Positions 34,252-44,353 are shown, numbered from the stretch's first letter. The stretch is DNA of 64,000 nt from Streptomyces nitrosporeus (GCF_008704555.1 NZ_CP023702.1:3286001-3350000); one strand, 5' to 3'. The notes: a model not told the origin generated them from the letters alone. Made by a program: numbers and translations.

Positions 34252-35262
34252 ATGGTTCCCGCCGCGCCCCGCCTGACCAGACGTGCTCTCGCCACGGCGG
34301 TGGCCACGCTCGCCCTGCTGCTGGCCGTCCTGCTGAGTCTGGCCGTGGGGGCCCGGACCATCCCGCCGGGCGAGGTCCTCGACGCCCTGCTGCACGGCGG
34401 GCACTCGGACGCCGCCGAGGTCATCCGGGAGATGCGGGTACCGCGCACCCTGATCGGACTGATGGTCGGCGTGGCGCTGGCGCTGGCCGGCACGGTGCTC
34501 CAGGGCATCACCCGTAACCCCATCGCGGACCCGGGGGTCCTCGGCATCAGCCAGGGCGCCTCGGTGGCCGTCGTGCTGGCCATCGCCTACGCCGGGGTCC
34601 ACACCCTCTCCGGCTATGTGTGGTTCGCGTTCGCCGGGGCCGCCGTCGCGTCCGTCGCCGTGTACGCCATCGCCTCCCGGGGACGCGGCGGCGCGACCCC
34701 GGTGAAACTGGCCCTGGGCGGCGCGGCGATCAACGCGCTGCTGGTGTCGGTGACCATGGGGGTGCTCACCGCCAAGGCGTCCGCACTCGACGAGTTCCGG
34801 TTCTGGCAGGTCGGCTCGGTCGCGGGCCGCGAGGCCGGCGTCGTCCAGCAGATCTGGCCGTTCCTGCTGGTCGGTGTGGTCCTGGTCCTGTCGGTCGCAC
34901 GCGGGCTGGACGCGCTGGCGCTCGGCGAGGACGTGGCGAAGGGCCTGGGGCAGAACGTGGCGGCCGTACGCGTGATCGGCGGCATCGGTGCGACGCTGCT
35001 CACCGGGGCGGGGGTCGCGGCGGCCGGGCCGATCGCCTTCGTGGGGCTCGCGGTCCCGCACATCGCCCGCGCGGTCGTCGGCGGCGACCACCGCTGGGTG
35101 CTGCCGATGGCCGCCCTGATCGGCCCCGTGATGCTGCTGGTCTCCGACGTCGTGGGACGGATCGTCCTGCCACCCGGCGAGGTCCCGGCGGGTGTGATGA
35201 CGGCGCTGATCGGGGTGCCGTTCCTGGTCGCCCTCGTACGCCGGAAGGCGGTGCCCGCGTGA
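34252..35262 (+). CDS. Siderophore ABC transporter permease (FecCD family)
   Basis: First permease of a ferric-siderophore importer; 336 residues, about 9-10 hydrophobic segments. FecCD motifs: REMRVPRTLIGLMVGVALAL, GITRNPIADPGVLGISQGAS (coupling and translocation region) and FVGLAVPHIARAVVGGDHRW near the C-terminus. ATG at 34252 is used; TTG at 34243 would add three residues. Its stop overlaps the GTG of the second permease. Operon order permease-permease-ATPase-binding protein. Confidence 0.93.
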   Translation: MVPAAPRLTRRALATAVATLALLLAVLLSLAVGARTIPPGEVLDALLHGGHSDAAEVIREMRVPRTLIGLMVGVALALAGTVLQGITRNPIADPGVLGISQGASVAVVLAIAYAGVHTLSGYVWFAFAGAAVASVAVYAIASRGRGGATPVKLALGGAAINALLVSVTMGVLTAKASALDEFRFWQVGSVAGREAGVVQQIWPFLLVGVVLVLSVARGLDALALGEDVAKGLGQNVAAVRVIGGIGATLLTGAGVAAAGPIAFVGLAVPHIARAVVGGDHRWVLPMAALIGPVMLLVSDVVGRIVLPPGEVPAGVMTALIGVPFLVALVRRKAVPA

Positions 35263-36344
35263 GCACGGACACGGTGGCGGTGCCCCGGACCCCGGTCCGG
35301 CCCGCCGGTTACAGCGTCGTACGGGTCGGGAAGCGGGCCGGGTTCCTGCTGCACCGGCGGGCCACGGGTGTCGCGGCGGGCCTCGCGGTGCTGCTGGCCG
35401 CCCTCTGCGTGGCGTACCTCTGCGTCGGTGAGAGCTTCGTCGCTCCGGCGGAGGTGGTGAAGGTCGTTCTCGGGCAGCCCTCGCCCGACGAACTGGTGGT
35501 GGGCACCCTGCGGCTGCCCCGCATGGTCGTCGGCCTCCTGGTGGGGGCCGCGTTCGGGATCGCCGGCGCGCTGATCCAGACGGTCGCCCGCAACCCGCTG
35601 GCCAGCCCCGACATCATCGGCGTCAGCCAGGGCGCGAGCGCGCTGACGGTCGGAGCGATGACCTTCGGGGTCACCTCGTACACCGTGCTGCCGTACCTCT
35701 CGGTGCTCGGCGGCGTCGCGGCGGCGGCCCTCGTGTACGTCTTCGCCTGGCGGGGCGGACTGCACGCCACGCGCTTCGTGCTGATCGGCATCGGCTTCGC
35801 GGTCGCCCTGCGGTCGGTGACCACGCTGTTCATGACGAAGGGCGACTACCTGGTCGCCCAGCAGGCGCAGATCTGGATGACGGGATCGCTCAACGGCCGC
35901 GGCTGGGCGGAGGCCGCCCCGCTCGGCTGGACGCTCCTCGTGCTGCTGCCCGCCGTGCTGTGGGCGGCCCGGGCGCAGCGGACCGTGTCGATGGACGACG
36001 ACACCGCGACGGCGCTCGGGGTGCGGCTCGGCCGGGTACGCCTGGGGCTCGTCGCCCTCGGTGTGGTGCTGGCCTCGGTGGCGACCGGGACGGCCGGACC
36101 GGTCGACTTCGTGGCACTGCTCGCCCCGCAGATCGCCCGCCGGACGACCCGTACGGCACAGATCCCGCTGGTGTGCTCGGCGCTGCTCGGCGCCGTGATC
36201 GTCGTACTCGGCGACCTCCTCGCCCGCAGGCTCTTCTCGCCCACCGAACTCCCGGTGGGCGTACTGACGGCGGCGGTCGGCGCCCCGTACCTGATCTGGC
36301 TGATCATCCGCGGCCACGGCGGCCGCAGGGGAGGCAACGCATGA
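35259..36344 (+). CDS. Siderophore ABC transporter permease (FecCD family)
   Basis: Second permease, 361 residues. The N-terminal 35 residues are hydrophilic, then about 9 hydrophobic segments with [40 protein letters not shown] and [20 protein letters not shown]. Starts with GTGA overlapping the previous stop, and ends with ATGA overlapping the ATPase, so translation of the three genes is coupled. It pairs with the preceding permease to form the channel. Confidence 0.93.
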   Translation: MSTDTVAVPRTPVRPAGYSVVRVGKRAGFLLHRRATGVAAGLAVLLAALCVAYLCVGESFVAPAEVVKVVLGQPSPDELVVGTLRLPRMVVGLLVGAAFGIAGALIQTVARNPLASPDIIGVSQGASALTVGAMTFGVTSYTVLPYLSVLGGVAAAALVYVFAWRGGLHATRFVLIGIGFAVALRSVTTLFMTKGDYLVAQQAQIWMTGSLNGRGWAEAAPLGWTLLVLLPAVLWAARAQRTVSMDDDTATALGVRLGRVRLGLVALGVVLASVATGTAGPVDFVALLAPQIARRTTRTAQIPLVCSALLGAVIVVLGDLLARRLFSPTELPVGVLTAAVGAPYLIWLIIRGHGGRRGGNA

Positions 36345-37201
36345 CCACGACCGGTTCCACCGACGCCGTCGCGTCCAGGCTCACCGCCCGCGCGCTGACC
36401 CTCGCCTACGAGGACCGCACCGTGGTCCACGAGCTGGACCTGGCCGTACCGGACGGGTGCGTCACCGTCATCGTCGGCCCGAACGCCTGCGGCAAGTCGA
36501 CGACCCTGCGGGCGCTCGGGCGGCTGCTGAAACCGGCCGGCGGCGCCGTGCTCCTGGACGGCACCGAACTCTCCCGGATACCCACCCGGACGATCGCCCG
36601 GTCCGTCGGGCTGCTCCCCCAGACCCCGGTGGCGCCCGAGGCGATCACCGTGGCCGACCTGGTCGCCCGGGGCCGCCAGCCGCACCAGCGCTGGTGGCAG
36701 CAGTGGTCCGACGCGGACGAGCGCGCGGTGACGGATGCCATGGAGCGCACCGACATCACCGCGCTGGCCGGCCGGCCGGTGGACGAGCTGTCCGGCGGCC
36801 AGCGCCAGCGGGTGTGGATCGCGATGGCGCTCGCCCAGGACACGGACCTGCTGCTCCTGGACGAGCCGACGACGTATCTGGACATCGCGCACCAGGTGGA
36901 GGTCCTGGACCTGGTGCGCCGGCTCGCCGCCCCGGCGGCCGACGGCACACGGGGCCGGACCGTCGTCACGGTGCTCCACGACCTCAACCAGGCGGCCCGT
37001 TACGCCGACCACCTGATCGCCATGAAGGCCGGCCGGATCGTCGCCGAGGGCCGGCCGGAGGACATCGTCACCGCCGGGCTCGTACGCGAGGTCTTCGGCC
37101 TGGAGGCGGTGATCGTCCCGGACCCGGTCACGGGTTCCCCGCTCGTCGTACCGGGCGCCCCCTGGTCCCCGGCCACCCCCCTTCCGAGAAAGGCACCCTG
37201 A
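36341..37201 (+). CDS. Siderophore ABC transporter ATP-binding protein
   Basis: ATPase of 286 residues of the FecE/FhuC group. Walker [12 protein letters not shown]-loop GLLPQTP, signature [19 protein letters not shown], Walker [19 protein letters not shown]-loop [14 protein letters not shown]; DEPTxxLDIxHQ is diagnostic for iron-siderophore systems. Overlaps the second permease by ATGA and ends 1 nt before the binding-protein ATG. Confidence 0.95.
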   Translation: MTTTGSTDAVASRLTARALTLAYEDRTVVHELDLAVPDGCVTVIVGPNACGKSTTLRALGRLLKPAGGAVLLDGTELSRIPTRTIARSVGLLPQTPVAPEAITVADLVARGRQPHQRWWQQWSDADERAVTDAMERTDITALAGRPVDELSGGQRQRVWIAMALAQDTDLLLLDEPTTYLDIAHQVEVLDLVRRLAAPAADGTRGRTVVTVLHDLNQAARYADHLIAMKAGRIVAEGRPEDIVTAGLVREVFGLEAVIVPDPVTGSPLVVPGAPWSPATPLPRKAP

Positions 37202-37202
37202 C

Positions 37203-38189
37203 ATGCCCGCTCCGCTCCGCGACCGCCGCGGCGTCGCCGCCGCCTCCCTGGCCGTGACGGCCGCCCTCGCCCTGTCGGCCTGCGGGTCGTCGGACTCCGG
37301 CTCCGGCTCCGCCCCTGTCAGCGGTGCCACCAGCAGTTCCACGCACACGGTCAACACGGCGATGGGCCATGTGAAGGTGCCCGCCGCACCCGAGCGGGTC
37401 GTCGTCCTGGACACGGCCGAGCTGGACTCCGCGCTCACCCTCGGGGTGAAGCCGGTCGGCGCCACGCACGCGGACGCCGACTCGGGCTTCCTGAGTTACC
37501 TGCCGGAGGACCAGGTCGCGGGCATCGAGGACGTCGGCGCGATGATGACGCCGAACCTGGAGTCCATCGCCGCCCTGAAGCCCGACCTGATCCTCACCAG
37601 CAAGATCCGGCACGGCGACAAGTACGACGAACTGTCGAAGATCGCGCCGACGGTGATGACGGAGAACACCGGCTACACCTGGAAGGAGAACTTCCAGGTC
37701 CACGCCAACGCGCTCGGCAAGGTGCCGGAGGCGGAGAAGGTCATCGCCGGGTACGACGCCCGCACCGCCGAGGTGACGGAGGCGCTGGGCGGCAAGGAGA
37801 AGGCGGCGGCCACCGAGGTCAACATGGTGCGCTTCGTCGAGGGTGCCGACATCCGCATCTACGGCCGGCAGAACTACATCGCGACGATCCTCGCGGACGT
37901 CGGCCTCGGCCGTCCCGCCGTCGTCGACAAGGCCGAGGACGGCTTCTCCTACGACGTCAGCCCGGAGAAGATCGACCTGGCCGACGCCGACGCCGTCTTC
38001 CACTCGACGTACGGCGACGCGGAGAAGTCCAAGGAGAAGCAGACCGTGGGCAGCGGCCTGTGGAAGAACATGTCGGCGGTGAAGAACGGCAAGGTCTTCC
38101 CGGTCGAGGACGAACTGTGGATCCAGGGCATCGGCTACACGGCGGCCGGCAAGATCCTCGACGAGCTCCAGGCGGACCTGGCGAAGTGA
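37203..38189 (+). CDS. Iron-siderophore substrate-binding lipoprotein
   Basis: Solute-binding lipoprotein of 328 residues that delivers a ferric siderophore to the permeases. Signal peptide with lipobox LSAC (Cys27) followed by a Ser/Gly-rich tether. FepB/FecB-type fold motifs: PERVVVLDTAELDSALTLGV, PNLESIAALKPDLILTS, GADIRIYGRQNYIATILADV and NGKVFPVEDELWIQGIGYTA. It is last in the operon, an arrangement seen in Streptomyces CdtB/DesE-type uptake loci. The siderophore itself cannot be named from sequence. Confidence 0.93.
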   Translation: MPAPLRDRRGVAAASLAVTAALALSACGSSDSGSGSAPVSGATSSSTHTVNTAMGHVKVPAAPERVVVLDTAELDSALTLGVKPVGATHADADSGFLSYLPEDQVAGIEDVGAMMTPNLESIAALKPDLILTSKIRHGDKYDELSKIAPTVMTENTGYTWKENFQVHANALGKVPEAEKVIAGYDARTAEVTEALGGKEKAAATEVNMVRFVEGADIRIYGRQNYIATILADVGLGRPAVVDKAEDGFSYDVSPEKIDLADADAVFHSTYGDAEKSKEKQTVGSGLWKNMSAVKNGKVFPVEDELWIQGIGYTAAGKILDELQADLAK

Positions 38190-38261
38190 TCCGGCGGGAG
38201 TGACCCGGCGGGAGCGGTCCAGTGGGAGTGATCCGGCGGGAGCGGTCCGGACGGTCCGGTC

Positions 38262-38295
38262 CGGCGGGCCCGGTCCGGACGGTCCGGGCCCGCCG
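38262..38295. terminator. 12-bp perfect stem-loop terminator of siderophore operon
   Basis: CGGCGGGCCCGG (38262-38273) and CCGGGCCCGCCG (38284-38295) enclose a 10-nt loop, between convergent genes. The 70 nt before it (38190-38260) are degenerate copies of a 15-bp ATCCGGCGGGAGNG word. Confidence 0.75.
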
Positions 38296-38304
38296 CCGTG
38301 CTCC

Positions 38305-39624
38305 TCAGCGCGGCAGCCGCCGCGTCCGCCAGAACAGGTACAGCGCCAGGACGACCGCCGCGGCACGGAGAACGACCGGCCAGGCGTCCGACATCGCCCC
38401 GCCCATCGCGTCCTCGGCGAGCGGCTCACCCCAGCGGCCCTCCGTGCGGCCCCAGAACCAGACGAGCGCACCGGCCACCACCGCCCCCGGCAGGCCCAGC
38501 GCCGCCCACTTCATCTCCGTGCGGGAGACCCGGCGCGAGCAGAACGCCAGCAGCCAGCCGCACGCCATCGCCACCCAGGAACCGAGCGCCGCACCGGCCA
38601 CCAGCAGCACGGCGGAGAGCAGCAGCAACGGGCTGCCGAACCCGGGGGCGCGGGCCTGCGGAGCGGCGTCGGGGGCGGCCTTTGGCGCACGACGGCGCGC
38701 GCGGCGCACCGTCCGGCGCAGCAGCGAGCGCGCCGGACGCGGGGCGGCTTCCTTCCGCTCCTCCTCGCCGTCCCCGTCGCCCGGGCCCCCGCTCCCGGAC
38801 GGCTCCCCGTCCTCCGTGTCCGCCCGGCCCCCGGCCGGCCTCGGCGGCCTCAGCAGCCCGGGATGCTCCAGGCCGCCGACGAACCCCGCCACGCCCGGGC
38901 CCGCCACGCCCCCCGGACCCGCCTCCTCACCGAACGGGCCGGGGGCGATCCGCCACCATTCGAACTCCCCGTCCTCCGGGCCCGCCTGGTCGAGGCCCGC
39001 CATGTGCGGGGCGGAGGCCGAGGGCCAGCCGCCCGCCCCGGGATCCTCCGCGTGGTCCTCACCGTCCGTCAGGCCGTCGTACGGGCCGCTCCCGGCGCCC
39101 TCCTCGCCCTCCCCGGCCCGGGCACCGCCCCCGCCGCCCCTGCCCGACGCGTGTCCCCCCGGGGGCGGCGACACGCGCTCCGGCCCCTTTGCCGGCCGCC
39201 CCTCGAAGGAGGGTTCCTCCGCCCCGTCGGCGTCTTCTGACGTTCCCTCCGGTCCGCTCACGCGCTCCGCCGCGCCAAAACGCCCGGCGCTCTTCCGGAA
39301 CACCCCGCGCCGCGGCCGGGGCACCTCGGACGCGCCGGTGTCCGCGCCGCGCCCGGCGGGTGGCCGCGGAGACGGCACGGGGGCCGCCCCGCCGCCCGGC
39401 TCAGCGGCCGCGGCGACCAGTTCGTCCGGGGAGCCCAGCCGGCCGATGATGCGTCTGACCACGGCCGGCGAGTCCCCGCCGTCCGTACCGCGCTGCCGGT
39501 CGATCTCGCCCCGGAGCTCCGACACGAGCCTCATCCGGGCGCCCGACGGCAACTGCTGCTGCTGTGCCAGGTCACCGACCCGGCTCAGATAGTCGTAGAC
39601 CAGCTGATCGCTCTCGATGCCCAC
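38305..39624 (-). CDS. Membrane protein with HAAS-like N-terminal domain and long disordered linker
   Basis: 439 residues in three parts. Residues 1-75 (DYLSRVGDLAQQQQLPSGAR, MRLVSELRGEIDRQR, IGRLGSPDELVAAA) look like the HAAS/DUF1700 helical domain found in regulatory membrane proteins. Residues 75-310 are low-complexity Gly, Pro and acidic, with a basic patch LLRRTVRRARRRAPK at its end. Four hydrophobic helices follow (about 325-435). The protein probably has its domain and linker in the cytoplasm. Divergent from the helicase-associated gene by 64 nt. Function unknown. Confidence 0.75.
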   Translation of the reverse strand: MGIESDQLVYDYLSRVGDLAQQQQLPSGARMRLVSELRGEIDRQRGTDGGDSPAVVRRIIGRLGSPDELVAAAAEPGGGAAPVPSPRPPAGRGADTGASEVPRPRRGVFRKSAGRFGAAERVSGPEGTSEDADGAEEPSFEGRPAKGPERVSPPPGGHASGRGGGGGARAGEGEEGAGSGPYDGLTDGEDHAEDPGAGGWPSASAPHMAGLDQAGPEDGEFEWWRIAPGPFGEEAGPGGVAGPGVAGFVGGLEHPGLLRPPRPAGGRADTEDGEPSGSGGPGDGDGEEERKEAAPRPARSLLRRTVRRARRRAPKAAPDAAPQARAPGFGSPLLLLSAVLLVAGAALGSWVAMACGWLLAFCSRRVSRTEMKWAALGLPGAVVAGALVWFWGRTEGRWGEPLAEDAMGGAMSDAWPVVLRAAAVVLALYLFWRTRRLPR

Positions 39625-39675
39625 GCGAAGGTTCTCCCTCTACCCGCCCTGCCCCGACGGTAGCGTTCCAGGGGC

Positions 39676-39681
39676 TAACGT
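39676..39681 (+). promoter_or_regulatory. -10 element of a leaderless promoter
   Basis: TAACGT lies 7 nt upstream of the ATG at 39689; GGGGCGG between them is a poor Shine-Dalgarno, so a leaderless message is likely. Confidence 0.5.
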
Positions 39682-39688
39682 GGGGCGG

Positions 39689-42199
39689 ATGGGGACGACG
39701 ACACCACCGCGCACGCTCGCCGAGGCCCTGCGCCTGCGGAGCGACGACTCGCTGGCAGGGCTGCTGCGCGCGCGCCCCGACCTGCTGAGTCCCGTACCGA
39801 ACGACATCACCCAGCTCGCCACCCGCGCCGGAACCCGGGCCTCCGTCGTACGCGCGCTGGACCACCTGGACCGGTTCGCCCTCCAGACGGCACAGGCACT
39901 GGCGGTGGCCCCGGACCCCGCTCCCTACGACACGCTGCTCGGCCTGCTCACCGGGGACGGCCGGGACGACGGCGACCGGCTCGGCGGGACCGGTGCCGCG
40001 GTGACGGCGGCCCTGCCCGCCGCGCTGACCACACTGCGCGGGCAGGCCCTGGTATGGGGCGACGACGACGCCCTGCACCTCGTGCGCACCGCGCGCGAAC
40101 TGCTCTCCCCCAGTCCGCAGCGCCCCTCCCCCACCGGGCTCGGCCCGACGGTCGCCGAGGCGACGGCCGGCATGTCGCCCGGCCGGATCCAGGAGATCCT
40201 GGCCGCCGCGGGGCTGCCGGCCACCCATGACCCGGTCTCCGCGGTGGCCGCCCTGACGGGCCTGTTCACCGACCGTACGAGGATGGCCGGACTGCTGGAC
40301 ACCGCACCGGCCGAGGCCCTGTCGGTGCTGGACCGGCTGGTCTGGGGCCCGCCGTACGGCGAGGTCACCGCGAACCCCGCGCCGCCCGTCCGGTGGCTGC
40401 GCGACCACGGCCTGCTGCTGCCCGTCTCGACGCGTACCGTCGTCCTGCCGCGCGAGGCGGCCCTGCACCTGCGCGCCGGTCGCGCCCACCGCGTACCGGA
40501 ACCGGTCGCCCCGCCCGTCACCGCGGCGGCCGAACGCGACCCCCGGGCCGTGGACGCGGTGGCGGCCGGGCAGGCGTTCGCCGCACTGTCCACGGTCGAG
40601 GAGCTGCTGAAGCTCTGGGGCACCGCGGGCCCGCCGATCCTCCGGGCGGGCGGCCTGAGCGTACGCGAGCTGAGGCGCACCGCGAGCGCACTCGACGTAC
40701 CCGAGCCGGTCGCCGCGTTCTGGGTGGAACTCGCCTACGCGGCCGGGCTGGTGGCGTCCGACGGGGAGACCGACGAGCGGTACGCGCCGACACCCGCCTA
40801 CGACGACTGGCTGGAACTGCCCGCACCGGACCGCTGGACCCGGATCGTCACCGCCTGGCTCGCCGCCACCCGTACCGCGGGACTGGTCGGCGGCCAGGAC
40901 GCCAAGGGGCGGGCGCTGTCCGCGCTCGGCCCGGAACTGGACCGGTCGGCCGCCCCCGAGGTACGCCGCAGGGTCCTGGGCCTGCTCGCCGCGCTCCCCG
41001 CGGGCGCCGCCCCCGACCCGCAGTCCCTGCTCACCCGGCTCCGCTGGGAACGGCCGCCGCGCGCGTCCTCCTCCGGACCGTCGGCGGGCCATGGCTCCAC
41101 GGCCGTCGGCGACCATCCCGACCTGCGGTCCCGGATCGCCCTGTGGACGCTCGACGAGGCGGAACTGCTCGGCGTCACCGGCCGCGGCGCGCTCTCCTCA
41201 CAGGCCCGTGCCCTGCTCGACGAGGGGCCCGGCGAGGCCGCCGCCCGGCTCGCCCCGCTCGTGCCCGAACCCCTCGGCCACGTCCTGTTGCAGGCCGACC
41301 TGACGGCGGTCGCCCCCGGCCCGCTGGAACGCCCGCTCGCCGAGGCGCTGTCGGTGCTCGCGGACATCGAGTCCAAGGGCGGTGCGACGGTGTACCGCTT
41401 CACCCCCGGCTCCGTACGCCGCGCCCTGGACGCCGGTCAGGCCGCGGCCGACCTGCACGCCTTCCTCGCGGCGCACAGCCGGACGCCGGTGCCCCAGCCG
41501 CTGAGCTACCTCATCGACGACGTGGCACGCCGCCACGGCCATCTGCGGATCGGCGCCGCCTCGGCGTACGTGCGCTGCGACGACGAGGCCGTGCTCAACG
41601 AGATCCTGGCCGACCGGCGTTCCGCACCCCTGCGGCTGCGCCGCCTCGCGCCGACCGTCCTGGCCGCCCAGACCGACCCCGCCTCGCTGCTGGAAGGGCT
41701 GCGCGACATGGGGTACGCCCCGGCCGCCGAGTCCGCCGAGGGCGATGTCCTCGTCACCCGCGCCGGGGCCCGCCGCACCCCGCCCCGCACGGCCCCCGAG
41801 CCGGTACCCGAGGGCCCCCCGGCCCCCGACGCGACGCTGCTGTCGGCGGCGGTACGGGCCATCCGGGCCGGTGACACGGCCGCCCGCGCGGTACGCACCG
41901 TCCCCCAGGAGGGCGCGGAGGGCGCGGAGGGCGGCACCGACGGGGCGCCGGCCGGCACACTGCCCCGTACGAGCCCGGCGGAGACCCTGGTCACCGTGCA
42001 GGCCGCGGCGATGACCGGGTCGGCGGTATGGATCGGCTACGTCAACGCGGACGGCGCGGCCAGTCAGCGGGTCATCGCCCCGGTCAAGGTCGAGGGCGGC
42101 TTCGTCACGGCCTACGACCACACGGCCGACGAGATCCGCACCTATCCGCTGCACCGGATCACGGGCGTGGCCGAACTCGCCGACGAGCAGGCGAACTGA
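39689..42199 (+). CDS. Helicase-associated protein with C-terminal WYL-like domain
   Basis: Large soluble protein of 836 residues. The body resembles the Helicase_C_3 (XPB/Ssl2 N-terminal-like) family common in actinobacteria: LAEALRLRSDDSLAGLLRAR, GPPILRAGGLSVRELRR, LQADLTAVAPGPLERPLAEA and TVYRFTPGSVRRALDAG. There is no Walker A, so it is not itself a helicase. The last 60 residues (VWIGYVNADGAASQRVIAPV, KVEGGFVTAYDHTADEIRTY, PLHRITGVAEL) form a WYL-like beta domain. It probably works with the XPB helicase 2.1 kb downstream on the same strand. Probable leaderless message. Confidence 0.82.
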   Translation: MGTTTPPRTLAEALRLRSDDSLAGLLRARPDLLSPVPNDITQLATRAGTRASVVRALDHLDRFALQTAQALAVAPDPAPYDTLLGLLTGDGRDDGDRLGGTGAAVTAALPAALTTLRGQALVWGDDDALHLVRTARELLSPSPQRPSPTGLGPTVAEATAGMSPGRIQEILAAAGLPATHDPVSAVAALTGLFTDRTRMAGLLDTAPAEALSVLDRLVWGPPYGEVTANPAPPVRWLRDHGLLLPVSTRTVVLPREAALHLRAGRAHRVPEPVAPPVTAAAERDPRAVDAVAAGQAFAALSTVEELLKLWGTAGPPILRAGGLSVRELRRTASALDVPEPVAAFWVELAYAAGLVASDGETDERYAPTPAYDDWLELPAPDRWTRIVTAWLAATRTAGLVGGQDAKGRALSALGPELDRSAAPEVRRRVLGLLAALPAGAAPDPQSLLTRLRWERPPRASSSGPSAGHGSTAVGDHPDLRSRIALWTLDEAELLGVTGRGALSSQARALLDEGPGEAAARLAPLVPEPLGHVLLQADLTAVAPGPLERPLAEALSVLADIESKGGATVYRFTPGSVRRALDAGQAAADLHAFLAAHSRTPVPQPLSYLIDDVARRHGHLRIGAASAYVRCDDEAVLNEILADRRSAPLRLRRLAPTVLAAQTDPASLLEGLRDMGYAPAAESAEGDVLVTRAGARRTPPRTAPEPVPEGPPAPDATLLSAAVRAIRAGDTAARAVRTVPQEGAEGAEGGTDGAPAGTLPRTSPAETLVTVQAAAMTGSAVWIGYVNADGAASQRVIAPVKVEGGFVTAYDHTADEIRTYPLHRITGVAELADEQAN

Positions 42200-42261
42200 C
42201 GCCTCGACATGCCGAGGCCCTGGCGAGCCGACGCCTCGACGTGCCGACGCCCTGGCGAGCC
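42198..42261. repeat. 32-bp tandem duplication starting in the stop codon
   Basis: Two 32-bp copies (42198-42229 and 42230-42261) differ at 2 positions; a third, degenerate copy extends to about 42290. The first copy begins in the TGA of the helicase-associated gene. Confidence 0.85.
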
Positions 42262-42307
42262 GGGCCGGCGTCCTGGCGGGCTGACGCACCGGCGGGCTGC
42301 CGTCCGG

Positions 42308-43264
42308 TCAGGCGGGGTCCATGTCCCGGAAGCGCTCGTAGCTCTCCGTGCCCGTGGCGCCCTTCTTCCACTCCACGGACAGGGTGTCGCCCTCCTGCCG
42401 GAGGTTGCCGACCCGGTCGTCGGCCGGGACCCGTACCCCGTCCTGCTCGCAGAGCAGCGCCATCTCCAGGAAGTCGCCGCTCTCGTCCTTCTGCCACCGG
42501 CCCTTGCACTCCAGCCCGGCACCGTCGCTGAGCACCGCGTTGATCCGGGTCGGCTCGTCGGTGTAGGCGTCGCCGAGGGCCAGCATGGTGGAGTCGGAGG
42601 CGCGCCAGACGGCCTGCAGCCCGGTCCCGGTGGGCGAGGGCAGCACCGGGTCCGAGGGGGTCTCCTCGGGCGGCGGCTGCACGCCGGAGGTCTCGCCCGA
42701 CGCGTCGGGCTCGTCGGGCGCGGACGGCGACGCGGAAGCGGAAGCGCTGGGTCCGCCCTTCGCGGCGGGCGCCCCGGGGTCGTCATCCCCCTGGCCGACC
42801 ACGAACCACGCCCCGCCGCCGATGACCGCCAGCGCCACCACGACGGCTCCCGCGATCAGCCCCTTCCGCCCCTTCCCGGGCCCCTGCGGGGGCGTGGGCG
42901 GAGGCGAGGGCGGATACGCGCCGTACGGGGACGGCGGCGGGGGCTGCGGCGGCTGGTGCCCAGGGGAAGGCTGGGGCGCCTGGAAAGACTGAGGCGCCGG
43001 GTGGGGCTGTGGGGGCGTCTGGGCCTGAGGCGGCTGAGAAGGCACCTGATGCGGAGGGGACACCTGGGGCTGGGGCGGTTGAGGGGGCGCCTGAGGCGGA
43101 GGGGACACCTGGGGCTGGGGCGGCTGAGAAGGCGCCTGAGGCTGGGGCGGCTGATCGGCGTACGGGTTGCCGGCGACGGGCCGGCCGCCGTGCGGATTCC
43201 CGTACCCGGCCCCGGGCGGGCCGTAGCCCGGCTGCGGCGGTCCGTACGGCGGCTCCTGCGACAT
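42308..43264 (-). CDS. Proline-rich single-pass membrane protein
   Basis: 318 residues. The cytoplasmic N-terminal 130 residues are Pro/Gln-rich with a 15-residue tandem repeat (QPPQPQVSPP core, three copies, 45 bp at DNA level). One membrane helix follows (LIAGAVVVALAVIGGGAWFV), then a Ser/Pro linker and a 100-residue outside domain with two Cys (LECKGRW and LLCEQDG). The outside part, with GLQAVWRASDSTMLALGDAY, is of a kind found in actinobacterial secreted or membrane proteins of unknown role. No partner gene is obvious. Confidence 0.8.
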   Translation of the reverse strand: MSQEPPYGPPQPGYGPPGAGYGNPHGGRPVAGNPYADQPPQPQAPSQPPQPQVSPPPQAPPQPPQPQVSPPHQVPSQPPQAQTPPQPHPAPQSFQAPQPSPGHQPPQPPPPSPYGAYPPSPPPTPPQGPGKGRKGLIAGAVVVALAVIGGGAWFVVGQGDDDPGAPAAKGGPSASASASPSAPDEPDASGETSGVQPPPEETPSDPVLPSPTGTGLQAVWRASDSTMLALGDAYTDEPTRINAVLSDGAGLECKGRWQKDESGDFLEMALLCEQDGVRVPADDRVGNLRQEGDTLSVEWKKGATGTESYERFRDMDPA

Positions 43265-43336
43265 GCGTTCCTCCCCCGGCCGGACGCCCTGCCGACTCGA
43301 ACTCCCTTTCTATCAGCTGCGCCTGGCCGCACGCGC

Positions 43337-44122
43337 TCACTCCAGCAGCCCGGCCACCGCGGCCGCCTCACGCAGCACCTCGGTGAACATGGGCATGGTG
43401 AGCCGGCCGGTGAAGGTGTTGCGCTGGCTCGGGTGATAGCTGCCCAGCAGGTGCAGCTCCCGTCCGCCGTCCGTGGCGGGCAGGACGACGTGCGCGCCGT
43501 GGCCGAACGCCGGGCGGGGGCGGGGCAGCGGCCGGCCCGCCGCCGCGAGGACCGGGAGCAGGGCCTGCCAGCCGAAGGCGCCGAGGACCAAGACCGCCCG
43601 CAGGTGCGGGGCGAGCAGGGCCAGTTCGGCGGCCAGCCAGGGGCGGCAGGTGTCGCGTTCGGCCGGGGTGGGCCGGTTAGCCGGGGGCGCGCAGTGCACG
43701 GGGGAGGTGAGGCGCACACCACGCAGGGTGAGACCGTCACCGGCGCGGGTGGAGCCGGGCTGCGAGGCCAGACCCAGGGTGTGGAGCGCGGTGAAGAGGA
43801 AGTCGCCCGTCGCGTCGCCGGTGAACATCCGGCCGGTCCGGTTGCCCCCGTGCGCGGCGGGCGCGAGCCCGACCACCGCGAGGGCGGCGTCCGGCGGGCC
43901 GAAGCCGGGGACGGGCCGCCCCCAGTAGTCCTGGTCCCGGAAGGCGGCCCGCTTGTCCCGGGCGACCTCCTCCCGCCAGGCCACCAGCCGCGGGCAGGCC
44001 CGGCAGTGGGTGACGAGCCCGTCCAGCTCGCCGAGCCCGGCGCAGCGTGAGGCGTGGTGAGCCGGGAAGTCCTGGTCGTCGGGGCCCGGCACTCCCGGAC
44101 CCGCTGCTTCCGCTTCGTCCAT
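43337..44122 (-). CDS. Uracil-DNA glycosylase, family 5 (UdgB)
   Basis: Removes uracil and other deaminated bases from DNA. 261 residues. Four Cys for a 4Fe-4S cluster: C40 and C43 (HCRACPRL), C144 (PVHCAPP) and C159 (DTCRPW). Motif A is GLAPAAHGGNRTGRMFTGD (about 85-103), the family 5 form lacking the catalytic Asp/Asn of other families; motif B is GSYHPSQRNTFTG. This length and motif set identify the UdgB type. It is next to the XPB helicase gene but on the opposite strand. Confidence 0.93.
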   Translation of the reverse strand: MDEAEAAGPGVPGPDDQDFPAHHASRCAGLGELDGLVTHCRACPRLVAWREEVARDKRAAFRDQDYWGRPVPGFGPPDAALAVVGLAPAAHGGNRTGRMFTGDATGDFLFTALHTLGLASQPGSTRAGDGLTLRGVRLTSPVHCAPPANRPTPAERDTCRPWLAAELALLAPHLRAVLVLGAFGWQALLPVLAAAGRPLPRPRPAFGHGAHVVLPATDGGRELHLLGSYHPSQRNTFTGRLTMPMFTEVLREAAAVAGLLE

Positions 44123-44353
44123 CCCCCCACGCTACGGCGCCGTACCGGGTCCGCCCCGGCTCTGCCGGTCCGGACGGCGGGGAACCGGAAGTCCGGGCGC
44201 CGCCCGGCGCGGGTGCGGGTGCGGAGAACCGCGCCTCCCACGTAGCCGCCCGCTCACGGCCCCGATGCGGCACACTGGACGTTTGGCCGTTCACGGCCGC
44301 CCCGTCGGCGGGTCCCCGCGGCAGGGCAGTAGCAGAGCAGAAAGGGCCGACGC

